Assembly (NCBI RefSeq): GCF_009870125.1
Contig: NC_046683.1
Span: 15,013,001-15,077,000, forward strand
Length of the DNA: 64,000 nucleotides
From: Drosophila pseudoobscura
Lineage: Eukaryota; Arthropoda; Insecta; Diptera; Drosophilidae
Direction of reading: 5' to 3'
Below, piece by piece: positions 23,613 to 36,833 of the stretch (the stretch's first letter is position 1; each line of letters begins with the position of its first letter). The position numbers were made by a program, and so were the translations under genes. The notes beneath the pieces are model-generated. The model did no database searches. It saw only the letters and a program-made list of their open reading frames with translations, and was not told the DNA's origin.

Positions 23613-24502
23613 CATCTTTAATTGGACATCGAGTGCGACAGAACACACAACAAAGCTCTGGCACACACGTGTACACGTGCTCTCCATCTACAACTACAAC
23701 TGCAGGCTGCATCTAAAGCTTCTCTGAACGAAAGTGTCGTCTGTGTGAGTGCACCTAAATAGATAAGAAAAAACCGCAAAAATTTTAAAAACTATTCAAT
23801 TCGTGTAAACTGTTTTGCAAATTATACGTATCTACAATACGTCTTGATTTAGAACTTTGTGTACTTTGTTGGGGTACAAACCGGTTTCAAGTCCAACCTC
23901 TCACACGTGCGCTAACGCACAACCAGTGCCACATTGTGGTAAACTGTGGCGTATCAGTTGATAAACAAACTCAAAATAATACAACACATTTTGTTTTTTT
24001 TTTTCTATTTATAAGAATATTATTAATAATTATATATACTATTTGATCCATATTTAAACAATTGAATATGTTCATTTGTGCTCAACAGTGCCTGCATGTC
24101 GTGGCAGTGGTTGTAAGCTGTCTCAGTTCTCCGTTTTTGATAAGCGAAGAGAAGCGCTGTTCCAGACGGGAGCAACATGTTGTGCCAGACATCGAAAAAC
24201 ATAGAAGTGCGAGAGAGACAGACAAAAGTTCGTGAGAGCGTTTCTTGTGTGTGTGTATAAAGAGAACCGCAAGTTTGCTTTTATCGTATACGGGTTTAAC
24301 GCTATCCTGTACTCGTCCAGTAGAAGGGAGTATTAGACGAAAGAAAGCTTTTATACATATGGATATGTGTGTACCTTGTACTCGTATATCGTATCGAGGG
24401 TATATTGTAAGCTAATCTTTATAGGCAGAATAGGTACACAAATAAAATGATTTGCTTAGCATCTCTCTCACTCTCTTTGTACCTTCTGTGGACAGGATAA
24501 AG

Positions 24503-27500
24503 ATGCGACAAGTGGACTGTTACCTGGTGCTGGAGGATGGCACCGTCATGCCGGGGCTGTCGTTCGGACATGTGGCCAAGAATAGTCCGGTGGGAGGCGA
24601 GGTTGTCTTCCAAACAGGCATGGTCGGCTACACCGAGGCGCTGACAGATCGCTCGTACAGTGGACAGATTCTGGTGCTGACCTACCCGCTGATTGGTAAC
24701 TATGGAGTGCCCTGCCCGGAGGAGGACGAGCACGGCCTGCCCAAGCACTTTGAGTGGCTCAAGGGAGCCGTGCAGGCCACCGCCCTTGTGGTGGGCGAAG
24801 TGGCCGAGTGCGCCTGGCACTGGCGTAGCTCCAAGACGCTGCCCAAGTGGTTGGCTGAGCACAAGGTGCCTGGCATCAGTGGCGTGGACACACGCGCCCT
24901 TACCAAAAAGTTGCGGGAGCAGGGCAGCCTTCTGGGTCGCATCGTGTACAAGGCCCCCAAGGAGGGGCCAAACAAACTAATCTTTGAGGATCCCAACACC
25001 CGTAATCTAGCCAAGGAGTGCAGCGTACGGAAGAAGATGGTCTTCGGGGATGCCACCAGTGGCAAGGGCCCACGCATCGCCATCATAGACTGCGGCCTGA
25101 AGCTCAATCAGTTGCGCTGCCTGCTGCAGCGTGGTGCCTCTGTGCAGCTGCTGCCATGGAGCGCTGACCTGAAGGATGAGGACTACGATGCCCTCTTCCT
25201 GTCCAACGGACCCGGCAATCCGGAGAGCTGCGACGCGATTGTTGAGGAGGTGCGGCGCGTCATCCGGGCTGGCACCAAGCCCATCTTCGGCATCTGTCTG
25301 GGCCACCAGCTGCTGGCCAAGGCCATTGGCTGCTCCACCTTCAAGATGAAGTACGGCAACCGTGGCCACAACCTGCCCTGCCTGCACCGCGCCACTGGCC
25401 GCTGCCTGATGACCTCACAGAACCACGGCTACGCAGTGGATCTGCAGGATCTACCCGGCGAATGGGAGGAGCTCTTTGTGAATGCCAATGACGGCACCAA
25501 CGAGGGCATTGTCCACCGCTCCAAGCCCTACTTCTCAGTGCAGTTTCATCCGGAGCATCATGCAGGGCCCTGCGACACCGAATTCCTTTTCGATGTCTTT
25601 ATGGAATCCATCCGTACTCCCCAGCTGAGTGTGCCAGAACTTATTAGTCGACGACTGCGTCCCGCCAAGCTGCTGCCCGTCCAGCCTAAGCCGCGCAAGG
25701 TGCTCATCCTGGGCTCTGGTGGCCTCTCCATTGGCCAGGCGGGCGAATTCGATTACTCCGGCTCACAGGCCATCAAGGCGATGCGAGAGTCTGGCATCCA
25801 GACGGTGCTCATCAATCCGAATATCGCCACCGTGCAGACCTCAAAGGGAATGGCGGACAAATGCTATTTCCTGCCCCTGACCCCCCACTACGTGGAGGAG
25901 GTGATCAAGTCGGAGCGCCCCAACGGAGTGCTGCTCACCTTTGGCGGCCAGACGGCCCTCAATTGCGGCGTGGAACTGGACCGGGCCGGAGTCTTTGAGA
26001 AGTACAATGTCCGCATTCTGGGCACACCCATCCAGTCGATCATCGAAACGGAGGATCGTAAGCTTTTCGCCCAGCGCGTCAACGATATTGGGGAGCAGGT
26101 GGCGCCATCGGAGGCCGTCTATTCGGTGGCTGAGGCTCTGGAGGCGGCCGGCCGTCTCGGCTATCCGGTGATGGCCAGGGCCGCCTTCTCGCTGGGCGGC
26201 CTGGGCTCTGGCTTTGCCAACAACGAACAGGAGCTGGAGAACCTCGCCGAGCAGGCGCTGGCCCACTCTAGCCAGCTGATTGTGGACAAATCGCTCAAAG
26301 GCTGGAAGGAGGTCGAGTACGAAGTGGTGCGCGATGCCTTCGACAACTGCATCACCGTCTGCAACATGGAGAACTTCGATCCGCTTGGCATCCACACGGG
26401 CGAGAGCATTGTGGTGGCCCCCTCGCAGACGCTTTCGGACCGGGAGTATCAAATGCTCCGCAACACCGCCCTGAAGGTCATCCGGCATCTGGGCGTTGTG
26501 GGGGAGTGCAACATCCAGTATGCGCTCTGCCCCCACTCGGAGCAGTTCTACATCATCGAAGTGAATGCGCGGCTGTCGCGCAGCTCGGCGCTGGCCAGCA
26601 AGGCCACCGGCTATCCCCTGGCCTATGTGGCCGCCAAGCTGGCTTTGGGCCTGCCCCTGCCCGAGATCAAGAACTCGGTGACGGGGAATACGACGGCCTG
26701 CTTTGAGCCCTCACTCGACTACTGTGTGGTGAAGATACCGCGCTGGGATCTGGCCAAATTCACGCGCGTCAGCAAGCACATCGGCAGCTCCATGAAGAGC
26801 GTCGGCGAGGTGATGTCCATCGGACGAAGCTTCGAGGAGGCCTTCCAGAAGGCCCTACGCATGGTCGACAGCGATGTGCTGGGCTTCGATGCTGACGTTG
26901 TGGTCGTCGACGAGCAGAAGCTGGCGGATCAGCTCTCAGAGCCGACGGATCGACGGCCCTTTTTCTTGGCCGCCGCCCTGACCATGGGCATGGATATCCA
27001 GCAGCTGCATAAGCTCACCAAAATCGATCAGTGGTTCCTGCACAAGCTGGAGCGAATCGTCTTTTTCAACCACCATCTCAGCCGCCTCAATGCCTCGGGC
27101 AGCCAGCTGGGTCCCGATCTGCTGCTCAAAGCCAAGCGTCTGGGCTTCTCCGACAAGCAGATAGCCAAGGCCACCAAAAGCACAGAGCTGGTGGTGCGCC
27201 AGCAGCGTCACCAGCTGGGAATCCGTCCGTTTGTCAAACAGATCGACACGGTGGCAGGGGAGTGGCCAGCGAGCACCAATTATCTGTATACGACCTATCA
27301 CGGCACCGAGCATGACGTGGAGTTCCCCGGGGGCCACATCATTGTGGTGGGGTCGGGCGTTTACCGCATTGGCTCCTCGGTGGAGTTTGACTGGTGCGCC
27401 GTGGGCTGCCTGCGGGAGCTGCGGAAGCTGCAGAAGCCAACGATCATGATCAACTACAACCCGGAGACGGTCTCCACCGACTACGACATGTGCGATCGGC

Positions 27501-30500
27501 TGTACTTTGAGGAGATCAGCTTTGAGGTGGTGATGGACATCTACGAACTGGAGTCCTCCGAGGGCATCATCCTCTCGATGGGGGGCCAGCTGCCCAATAA
27601 CATTGCCATGGATCTCCACCGGCAGCAGGCCAAGGTTTTGGGCACTTCCCCGGACTCGATCGACTGTGCCGAGAATCGTTTCAAGTTCTCGCGCATGCTG
27701 GACCGGAAGGGCATCCTCCAGCCGCGCTGGAAGGAGTTGACCAACCTCAAGTCGGCCATCGAGTTCTGCGAGGAGGTGGGCTACCCTTGCCTGGTCAGAC
27801 CCTCGTATGTGCTGTCCGGGGCGGCCATGAATGTGGCCTACTCCAACCAGGACCTGGAGACGTATCTGAACGCCGCCTCGGAGGTTAGTCGCGAGCATCC
27901 GGTGGTCATATCCAAGTTTCTCACCGAGGCCAAGGAAATCGACGTTGATGCCGTGGCCGCCGACGGCCAGATCCTTTGCATGGCCGTCTCTGAGCATGTG
28001 GAGAATGCGGGCGTCCATTCGGGCGATGCCACGCTGGTCACCCCGCCGCAGGATCTCAACGCCGAGACGCTGGAGGCCATCAAGCGGATCACATGCGCCT
28101 TGGCCAGCCTCCTGGACGTTACCGGACCCTTCAACATGCAACTGATTGCCAAGAACAACGAACTCAAGGTCATTGAATGCAACGTGCGCGTATCGCGCTC
28201 CTTCCCCTTCGTCTCGAAGACCCTCGATCACGACTTTGTGGCAACCGCCACCAGAGCCATTGTCGGCATGGACGTGGAGCCCATCGATGTGCTCCATGGG
28301 GTCGGCAAGGTCGGAGTGAAGGTGCCACAGTTTAGTTTCTCCCGCCTCGCGGGCGCCGATGTCCAGCTGGGCGTCGAGATGGCCTCCACCGGAGAGGTGG
28401 CCGGCTTCGGCGACAACCGCTACGAAGCCTACCTCAAAGCCATGATGTCCACCGGCTTTCAGATACCCAAGAATGCCGTACTCCTCTCCATCGGTAGCTT
28501 CAAGGTGAGCGTTCGGTTCCATGTTTTCTATTTTAAGAGGACTTTTCCATTTATAATTCGTATTCGTTTCGTTTCCTTCTCCTTTTTGGGCAGCACAAAA
28601 TGGAACTGCTTCCTTCCATACGGGATCTGGCCAAAATGGGCTACAAACTGTACGCCTCCATGGGCACCGGCGATTTCTATGCAGAACATGGCGTTGATGT
28701 AAGTACAAAAACGTTTTATAAAATCAACTTGTCAGGATTCCTTTAACGAGGGGAATCATTGTCTTTTGCTGGGGAAGTGCTGAGGATTCAGACCATGCTT
28801 CCAAAGAGAATCCCCAAGAATAGTAAAAAAAAACCAATTACATGCCATGTGCATGAGGCAGCAGATCGATGCTGGAATCGAGACTCGCGATAAGCTAAAA
28901 AACCAAAATCAATTTACTTCTCGTGTGCATGAATCGCCACAGTGATGCCCGACTCGCGTGCACAAGCGAATGCTTCAACGACCATCTAGTCTAAGCTTGG
29001 CTTCCAAGAAAAGAAAACGAAAACAAATTGCATGTCGTGTGTATTAAGAGTCATATTGCTGCTTGACTCAAGACAAGCAAAAAACGACATACATTGCATG
29101 TGCATGACGCAATAGATTGATGCTCTGCACGAGCTTCGCTGTGATTTCGACTTAAAATAGTCTTTATCTTAGTTTTTTATCGAAAGATCTTTTCTTTTCT
29201 TTACTGAATGGAAAATAAGATTCCGATTTGCTTATAGAAAACACTTTCAAAGACACTTTAGCTAGATTCAGGGCCAAGGCACCAAGGAACTCTGGAAGAA
29301 CAACTATAGTAGCTGTGATACGCAATAGTTATATCCTAGGAGGAAGGCTGATAAATCGATTCATGCCATTAGTTCTGAAAGATCTGAATTTCGTTGTATT
29401 TTATTTTATTGTAAATATGTACATATGTAGATATCTGTACATCTTCAGATATGGAAGATAGTATTAAGTAGTGCTTTATTTGGAGCCTTTACCTATTATA
29501 ATAACTTTGATTTCAAACCTTAAGTCAAAGTGAAACAGAAACCCTCTCATAGTCACTTGAGCTCTCTTAAGTATTCCTAATGGATTTAGTAGCACAAGGT
29601 ACGAGTTCCTTCCAGAAGAGTACTCGATGGGTCTTATCTTTGAGTGGGGGACTTAAAAATACAGATATGGATATCAACGAATATACGAGCATATACTGCT
29701 TAGGATTGGGGTTGGATTCAGTTGAAGGCTTCCTTGATCTTCTGCGTGTTCCGCCTGAGGATGTCGCGTAGCTCTTCGCGCGTCGCCTCCGATGGTGCCA
29801 GGGTCTGGATGACCTGCTCCGTCTTACTGCTCAGGGTCTGTAGTCTGTCCGGGTCCACGTTGAGGCGCTGTAGCAGAGTGTTGAGTGATAGAATGCTCTC
29901 GCTGGGAGTGGCCATTGTTTGGGCTGGGTCTTCCTTAACCTCTTGCACCTCGCCCTCTGGTTTGGGCTGTGTGTTTCCCTTCAGGATGCCCGGTGGTGTG
30001 TTGTGTGGCAGGGGCAGGACCTGCCTGGACATGGGATCGGGTGAGTGGATCTGCACTACGTGCTCCATGAATTTAATGGACTTGCGACGCTGCTGGGGAG
30101 TCATCGGAGAAGGATGGGGCGATGGGGCTGGCGATGGCGAACAACTGATTGATCCGGAGAAGCTGCGTCGTGGTAGGGCCGGCGGAGCCTCCGCACCGGC
30201 CACACACATCCGCTCAATGCGCCCAGACGCCTGCTGCAGCTCCTCCACATAGTGTTGGGCATTCTGGGAGCATCCGAGCTTCTGATACAGTCGGCACAGC
30301 CTCTGGGCCTGCTCCAAAAAGAGCTCCGCATGCATCCGATTGCCAAACTGTGTGGCCTTGGCCAGCATGGCCAGCAAATGGTCGATCAGCAACTCCAGCA
30401 GATTGGTGCGCCGCAGTATCTCCAGGCCGTTGTTCAGCTGCGGCCCGTCGGGGGACTGCGACTGGGGAGTGTCCTGAAGGCTGCGGGAGCGCGCTAGCAG

Positions 30501-33500
30501 CCACTGCATGGACATATCCATCGATGAGTCCTGGGAGGGACGCCGCTGCTCGGTCAACTGCTGCTGCTGGCTGGAGGCTCGCAGCATTTGGGTCTTGCGC
30601 CGCAGCTTGCCCCGTGAGCGCTCCTGGTGCTGCGGCATGCCGAGGAGTCCCCGGGCATCGGTGACCTCCTCTCGCTGCTTTTCCTGCTGCTGCTGCTGCT
30701 GTTCATCCTGCTGCTGTTGCTGCTGGTGCGCCTGCTGCAGAATGGAGTTGCCCGAGCGGGAGAACTTGCCCCAGCTGTGCAGCTGCAGGTAGTCCTGGCA
30801 GAAGAAGTTGTCCAGCAGCCGCTTGTAGTCCATTTTAGGATAGAAGTCGGGAGCATGCTCGATGTTGCGCAACGCTTGCACCAGATGGAGGAGCGGCTGT
30901 TCGGCAATCCCAGCCATGATGGAGCGCAGCTCCATGAGTGCGTCCTCCGGGACATGCTCGAACAGGTTGCGCCGCTCGATGAAGTAATCGCTGAGGTGCT
31001 TCCGGGCCAGGCACTCGTCGAAGGAGCGGACAAAGCGCAGCAGCCGCTCCCCGAGAAACTCCTCGGGCCAGTCGTTGCTGTGCCGCTCGCACTGCCAGAA
31101 GAGATGCGCTCGCAGCTGCTCCACCAGGGAGCCCATGGCCTGGCACTTGTCGCTCACAAAGGTACGCACGAGCACCTTCATCAGGAGGAACACCTTCAGC
31201 TGCATGGCCGTCAGCTGGCGCTCGAGGAACTGTTCCGCCTGGGGGAAGACGATGCGCCACTCGAGCTCCCGGAAGGGATTCCGAGAATGCTTCGGCGCAT
31301 ACCCCACTGGGACCACATGGAAGCCAAAGGAGCGAATGCGGTTCCTCATCTGCTCCGTGGGCCACTGGAACTTCTCGTCGGTGTGCAGATTGGTGAGACG
31401 CGGGCGCGCCCTCAGATTGAACTCGAAGGCACAGTCGGGCCAAGCGTTGGGCACATGGATGGCCGGCACCAGCTCCTCCCTGTCCGTGTACACGCTGCAT
31501 CCCCTATAGCTGCCACTCGCCAGCAGCGAGGGGGGGATCTGCAGCTCTCGGGAGAGCTGCTGCCGCAGAAGATCCCCAAAGTACTTCATGAACTGATCGG
31601 AGCTGAGGTAACTCTGCTGGAGCAGGGCCTGACGGCGCTGCTGCTCCACACGGCACTGCCGTAGCACCTGGACGGTCTCGTAGGCGGAACGCGGACCCTC
31701 TTCTGGAGCCTCTTCTTTGCCAGCCTCCTCCCCATCGCTGTCGCCGGACAAGTCCTCCTCGTCGTCGTCGTCGTCGTCTTCGTCGTCTGATTGCTCCAGC
31801 CAGGCGGGCAGGCAGCTGGCCAGCCGGCATACGCATCCCTCCGGCAGGACGTTCCTCTCCAGCGGAGTGGCGCTGCCCATTCTCAGCTCCTCCATGGACC
31901 GGAGAGTGTTGAGGCGTGCCAGATAGACGTGATCGTAGTCACCCTCCCGCCAGCTGCCCGAACTGTAGCCGGATGTCGATCCTCCACCGTCCGTGTAGAT
32001 GCCATCGCCCTCCCCTTCCCCCTCATCGCCGCTGCTGGTGGGCATGGCCCCAATCGGAACGAGTGGGTGTGCCGGGTCGTGGGCCTGCTCCCTGAGCTTC
32101 AGGCGCACATAGCCCATCCAGCGGGACTGCTCCATCAGCTGAACGTACTCGGATCGGCAGGGCGTGGATGTGTAGTAGTCGGACTCCAGCAGCACCTTGC
32201 AGAGGGTGGCAATCGAGTCGTAGTTGGCATCGTTCGGCCGTGATATGTCCACGTTCTCGAACACCACATACGTCAGGGGCTTCTGCAGGGGCTGGGAGTG
32301 CTTCGCAGCTCTAAAAAAAAAGAACATCGAGAGATCAGGAGAGGTCTGGAGAGGAGGGAAGACTGGGGAGTGCCACCTACATGGGCTTAAAGTGCAGATG
32401 CTTGGACACGGTCACATCTATGGCGCTGGCCTGCAGAAGGCTGTGCTCGGTGAGGGACTGGCCACAGGCACGCCTCTGAGCCTGCAGCTCCTCGTCCATG
32501 GCCCCCATCTCGGCATCAAAGTGCGCGAAGAACTGCAGGCCCAGCAGCAGTTGGTTGAGCAGGAACGTGGGCAGCTCCTTGTCCAGCTGTTGCAGTGTCT
32601 TTTGCTCGATGGTGCGCTGCAGCTCCTCCCGCTGGTGCTCCAAGGTGCGGGCATACAACGCACTTACACACTCGGTGGCACTGCTCCCATTACTGCCGCC
32701 CAGCAGGCGCAGCTGCAGGGCCAGATCCTGGCTCGGTTTGCCGCTAATACGGCGGCGTCGTATTGATCCTGATGAACCACCGCTCGATCCTCGCTTTTGC
32801 TGTCGCCTGCGGGCATTGCGCTTCTGGAGCTTCTGCAGCTGACGCATCCGCTTTTCCTCCTGTTGGCGTCGCCGCTGGACGCGCGGTGGGGCAATGCCCG
32901 CCTGCAGTGGACTCGGCGTGGATCCTTCGTATTCCGATGGCCTCGAGCAGGAGCAACCCATGGCTGACTTTTGCTTCTTTACTGACGGACGGCTCCGTCT
33001 GTGTCTCTGATCGGGTTCGATTGTCTTGTCGCCAGCACTCTTCTCCCTGATAAGGTCGTGCCAATCAACACCAATCAACAATCAAACAATCACAATCATC
33101 AGCCATCAGCGGAGATAAGTGCTGACTCTGACTACACTTCCGGCTGGGGGAGGGGCGCGGGGTTGGTTCCAAACGACTATTTTCACTCTACTGTGGGACC
33201 AAACATTCCACCACTCCATCGAATGAACATTCAGGCAGGCTCTGAAAAAGTGAAGCCATGCTATTGGGTAATATGAGGATACATTATATATATGTATAAA
33301 TCCATTTCCAGGGACACTAAGGACTATAATTTGTATTATATAAATCATAGATAACTCTTGGAAACCTTTTATTAAATGGATATTTGTATTCTTATAGTTA
33401 ATAGGATATATAATAATATTTTAATCGTGGTCAGCCTTCTCCCTTTCACCATTGTGCGCGTGTCTGGACCCACTGTGCCATAGAAACGGGGGCGGGGGGC

Positions 33501-36473
33501 TATTACCTATATTTTCTGGAATCTCTACAACATCCCATAAAAATCGATATCTGTGTGTGGCGTGGGCAAACAATTGATTGCATTTGAAGTTGAAGATTGC
33601 CACTGACGTACACTTGGCCTTGGGAATGCCCTCTCACTATGTAATGCTCTCCTTTCTCTGCTCTCTACAGGTGGAATCCGTACAGTGGACTTTCGATAAG
33701 ACAACGCCGGATGACATCAATGGGGAGCTGCGTCATTTGGCCGAGTTCCTGGCCAATAAACAGTTCGATCTGGTCATCAATTTGCCAATGAGTGGCGGAG
33801 GTGTCAGAAGGTGAGTTCAGAAATGCTGCCCCCCCTCCTAGCACTGATGGCTTATGGATGCACTTGTCCTTGCCTTTTAGGGTGTCCTCCTTCATGACGC
33901 ATGGCTATCGCACCCGTCGTCTGGCCGTGGACTACTCCATACCATTGGTGACGGATGTCAAGTGCACCAAACTGCTGGTGGAATCGATGCGCCTGATGGG
34001 TGGCCAGCCGGCGATGAAGACCCACACGGACTGCATGACCTCGCGGCGGATTGTCAAGCTGCCGGGCTTCATCGATGTCCATGTGCATCTGCGAGAGCCG
34101 GGTGCCACGCACAAAGAGGACTTTTCCAGCGGCACAGCCGCTGCCTTGGCTGGCGGGGTCACCCTGGTCTGTGCCATGCCCAACACCAATCCCTCGATCG
34201 TCGACAAGGAGACGTTTGCCCAGTTCCAGGAGCTGGCCCGCCTCGGTGCGCGCTGTGACTATGCCCTATATTTGGGCGCCTCCGATGCGAACTGGGCCCA
34301 GGCCCACGAATTGGCCTCGCAGGCGTGTGGCCTGAAGATGTACCTCAACGACACGTACGGCACACTGAGGCTCAGCGATATGACGGCCTGGCAGCGACAC
34401 CTCTCACACTGGCCCAAACGGGCCCCGATCGTTTGCCACGCGGAGAAGCAGAGCATGGCGGCTGTGGTGCTGCTGGCACATCTGCTGGATCGCCATGTGC
34501 ACATTTGTCATGTGGCCAGGAAGGAGGAGATCCAGCTGATTCGGGCGGCCAAGGAGAAGGGCATCAAGGTAACGTGCGAGGTGTGCCCGCACCACTTGTT
34601 CCTTAGCACCAAAGATGTGGATCGTCTGGGCTCCGGCATGTCCGAGGTGCGTCCGCTCCTCTGCTCACCCGAAGACCAGGAGGCGCTGTGGGAGCACATG
34701 GAGTACATCGATGTGTTCGCCACCGACCATGCACCGCACACGCTCGAGGAGAAGCAATCGGAGCGTCCACCGCCCGGCTTTCCCGGCCTGGAGACCATCC
34801 TGCCGCTCCTACTGCAGGCCGTCCACGAGGGCCGGCTAACCATGGAGGATATCAAACGCAAGCTGCACCGCAATCCGCGCAACATCTTCAACCTGCCCGA
34901 GCAGCCGCACACCTATGTGGAGGTCGATCTGGACGAGGAGTGGACCATCTCCGGCAGCGAGCTGAAGACCAAGGCCGGCTGGACGCCCTTCGAGGGGACC
35001 AAGGTCACGGGTCGTGTCCATCGCGTGGTCCTGCGCGGCGAGGTGGCCTTCATCGACGGCCAGGTGCTCGTGCAGCCCGGCTTCGGGCAGAATGTCCGCA
35101 ACAAAGCGGGCGCCCAGCAGCTGCTCTCCGAGGCCACCCAGGAGCTGCCCAGCGATAGGGACGCCAACGACACCTTTGCCCGCCTCCTGACTGTGGAGGG
35201 TGCCGCGAAGGTCCACTTTGTGGACGAGGCCAACAATTCAAACAGCTTCCTGCGGCCGATCTCCCCGTCGCCGCGCCACCGCCTGGACTCGTCCAGCAAC
35301 ACCACCCTGAGGGACTACCTGCAGCGGACCGCCATGTCTGTGTCTGGATCGGCATCGGGGTCGGTGGCGGCCAACCAGTACTCTCAGCCCAGTCCCAACC
35401 CGGTGGCCCATTCGCTGGTGGGCAAGCACATCCTGGCCGTGGACATGTTCAGCAAGGACCACCTAAACGACATCTTCAATCTGGCGCAGCTGCTCAAGTC
35501 GCGTGTGACCAAGGACCGGCCGTTGGACGATCTGCTGCGCGGCAAGATCATGGCCAGCGTCTTCTACGAGGTGAGCACACGGACGCAGTGCAGCTTTGCC
35601 GCCGCCATGCTCCGACTGGGCGGACGGGTGATCAGCATGGATCAGCTGACATCGTCGGTGAAGAAGGGCGAGTCCCTGGAGGACAGCATCAAAGTGATGG
35701 CCAGCTATGCGGATGTCATGGTGCTGCGCCATCCCCTACCCGGAGCTGTGGCTGTAAGTATGCAATGGATTGACGCCCTTTCCATTCGTTAATCTCTCAT
35801 TTATTGGCTCTCAGCGTGCCGCCTTGTACTCCCGCAAGCCGGTGATCAATGCTGGCGACGGCGTCGGGGAGCATCCCACCCAGGCACTGCTGGACATATT
35901 CACCATTCGGGAGGAGATCGGCACCGTAAACGGGCTCACCATCACCATGTGTGGAGATCTGAAAAATGGTCGCACCGTCCACTCGCTGGCACGTCTCCTC
36001 ACCCTCTACAATGTGACGCTGCAGTATGTGGCGCCCGAGACTCTCCAGATGCCGGACGAAATCACCAAGTTTGTTAATGAGCGGGGCGTCAAACAGGTGT
36101 TCTACAACGCCCTGGCCCTGGACGCTCTGGCCGACACCGATGTGCTCTACATGACGCGTATACAGCGCGAGCGCTTCGACAGCGACAGCGAGTATCAGAA
36201 GGTAAGCCCCCAGGATAATCCAGATGCTGCCAGCTGATGCTGATATATGCTTGGTACTTGCAGTGCAACGGTCCCTTCATTGTCACGCCCAAGCTGATGA
36301 CTCTGGCCAAAAAGCGTATGATTGTGCTCCACCCGTTGCCGCGTCTGGACGAGATCAGTCGCGACTTTGACTTGGATCCGCGCGCTGCCTACTTCCGGCA
36401 GGCCGAGTACGGTATGTACATCCGCATGGCTCTGCTGGCCATGGTCGTCGGATGCCGCAGCACGGCTCTCTAA
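24503..36473 (+). CDS. r: CAD: carbamoyl-phosphate synthetase 2, aspartate transcarbamylase, dihydroorotase
   Basis: A 2238-aa cytosolic enzyme (D. melanogaster Rudimentary is 2224 aa) that makes dihydroorotate from glutamine, bicarbonate, ATP and aspartate. Coding exons: 24503-28504, 28594-28698, 33671-33810, 33881-35753, 35815-36201 and 36264-36473; all junctions are canonical and keep frame. Residues 1-380 are the glutaminase, with nucleophile Cys265 in GICLGHQ and His349/Glu351 in HPEHH. The two ATP-grasp synthetase halves follow (from about 397 and 943). Next is dihydroorotase (about 1470-1790) with metal ligands H1483 and H1485 in DVHVHLRE, a Ser-rich linker, and then transcarbamylase (about 1926-2238) with STRTQCSF at 1981 and HPLPR near the end. 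I chose the ATG at 24503; the frame upstream has only non-ATG starts. All catalytic motifs are intact. A minus-strand gene sits inside the ~5-kb second intron. Confidence 0.97.
28837..29135. repeat. four diverged ~65-bp tandem repeats in the r intron
   Basis: Units start near 28837, 28898, 29012 and 29079. Each has an A-rich opening, then a CATG(C/T)(C/T)(G/A)TGTGCATGA-like block and a GATGC(T/C)-containing tail ending near GCGATAAGC or CAAGC. Divergence is high, so the array is old. The copies lie between r exon 2 and the nested gene. Confidence 0.55.
29475..29480 (-). terminator. candidate poly(A) signal of the nested Mab-21-domain gene
   Basis: AATAAA on the minus strand, about 240 nt past the nested gene's stop, and still well within the r intron. 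Confidence 0.5.
29718..32961 (-). CDS. Mab-21-domain protein with N-myristoylation signal, nested in an r intron
   Basis: Predicted 1057-aa protein from exons 32961-32381 and 32310-29718. The 70-base intron has a GTAGGT donor and a T-rich acceptor ending TTAG. I chose the ATG at 32961 because it opens MGCSCSRP, a strong N-myristoylation signal with palmitoylatable cysteines, so the protein probably sits on membranes. A basic coiled-coil-like stretch follows (about 35-70), then a Ser/Gly/Glu-rich region with an Asp/Glu run near 368-383. A Mab-21 (cGAS-like nucleotidyltransferase fold) domain covers about 430-720, marked by [13 protein letters not shown] and [12 protein letters not shown]. The segment GSYRGCSVY...LVPAIHVP resembles the ITPRIP/DANGER branch, and the acidic catalytic pattern of active cGAS-like enzymes is not evident. 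The C-terminus is Gln-, Ser- and Pro-rich. The biochemical function is unknown. Confidence 0.8.
32962..33670. other. rest of the r intron, including the nested gene's promoter side
   Basis: Should hold the nested gene's 5' UTR and promoter on the minus strand. No core promoter motif stands out. r exon 3 begins right after the CTCTCTACAG acceptor at 33661-33670. Confidence 0.4.
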
Positions 36474-36564
36474 AGGAGCTCCCGTGGAGCAGTTATTTTT
36501 TACCATATATTTTTCTATAAAATTATGCCCCTGCATTCAGATACACATATATTGTGTGTTAGTG

Positions 36565-36570
36565 ATTAAA
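36565..36570 (+). terminator. r: candidate r poly(A) signal (ATTAAA)
   Basis: ATTAAA about 90 nt past the r stop is the nearest signal variant in the short gap before the convergent RpL30-like gene. No perfect AATAAA precedes it. Confidence 0.45.
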
Positions 36571-36762
36571 GACATCCTTCAGTTGGTTACAACACAAAAA
36601 TTACCTGACAACTCGGTCGCTCCTATGGCACCTGCAATATATAGAACCTTCTTTCGACCTCCCCCTGCCTTGCACATCTCATTGGGGGACTTGTAGCTGT
36701 CCCAATCCAAACACAAAAAAAAGTACACTTGTCCATTGAACCACAAACACATTCGGAGTAAC

Positions 36763-36768
36763 TTTATT
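36763..36768 (-). terminator. poly(A) signal of the RpL30-like gene
   Basis: AATAAA on the minus strand about 65 nt past the stop. It indicates that the retrocopy can still make a polyadenylated transcript. Confidence 0.5.
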
Positions 36769-36833
36769 TAAAATTGTAATTTACGAGTAAGTATAATATT
36801 TTTGCATAATATGTAGACATTAATTTTCAGCAT

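Larger units (their letters stand above)
22722..24496. other. r upstream region and probable 5' non-coding exon
   Basis: Contains a ~200-bp dispersed repeat copy (23336-23545), a DRE and a TATA box. A likely non-coding first exon of r runs from about 23636 to a GTGAGT donor at 23745. The probable 5'-UTR intron ends at the acceptor TTCTGTGGACAG at 24485-24496, seven bases before the r ATG. No other gene is seen. Confidence 0.45.

Noticed and set aside
26936-28708. 590-codon minus-strand frame across r exon 1
   Set aside because: Mirror of the highly conserved synthetase coding sequence; its composition is that expected of a reverse-complement frame.
36713-36724. A-run as a possible retroposition tail of the RpL30-like gene
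   Set aside because: The A-run is on the plus strand, but a poly(A) tail of this minus-strand copy would read as T on the plus strand there.
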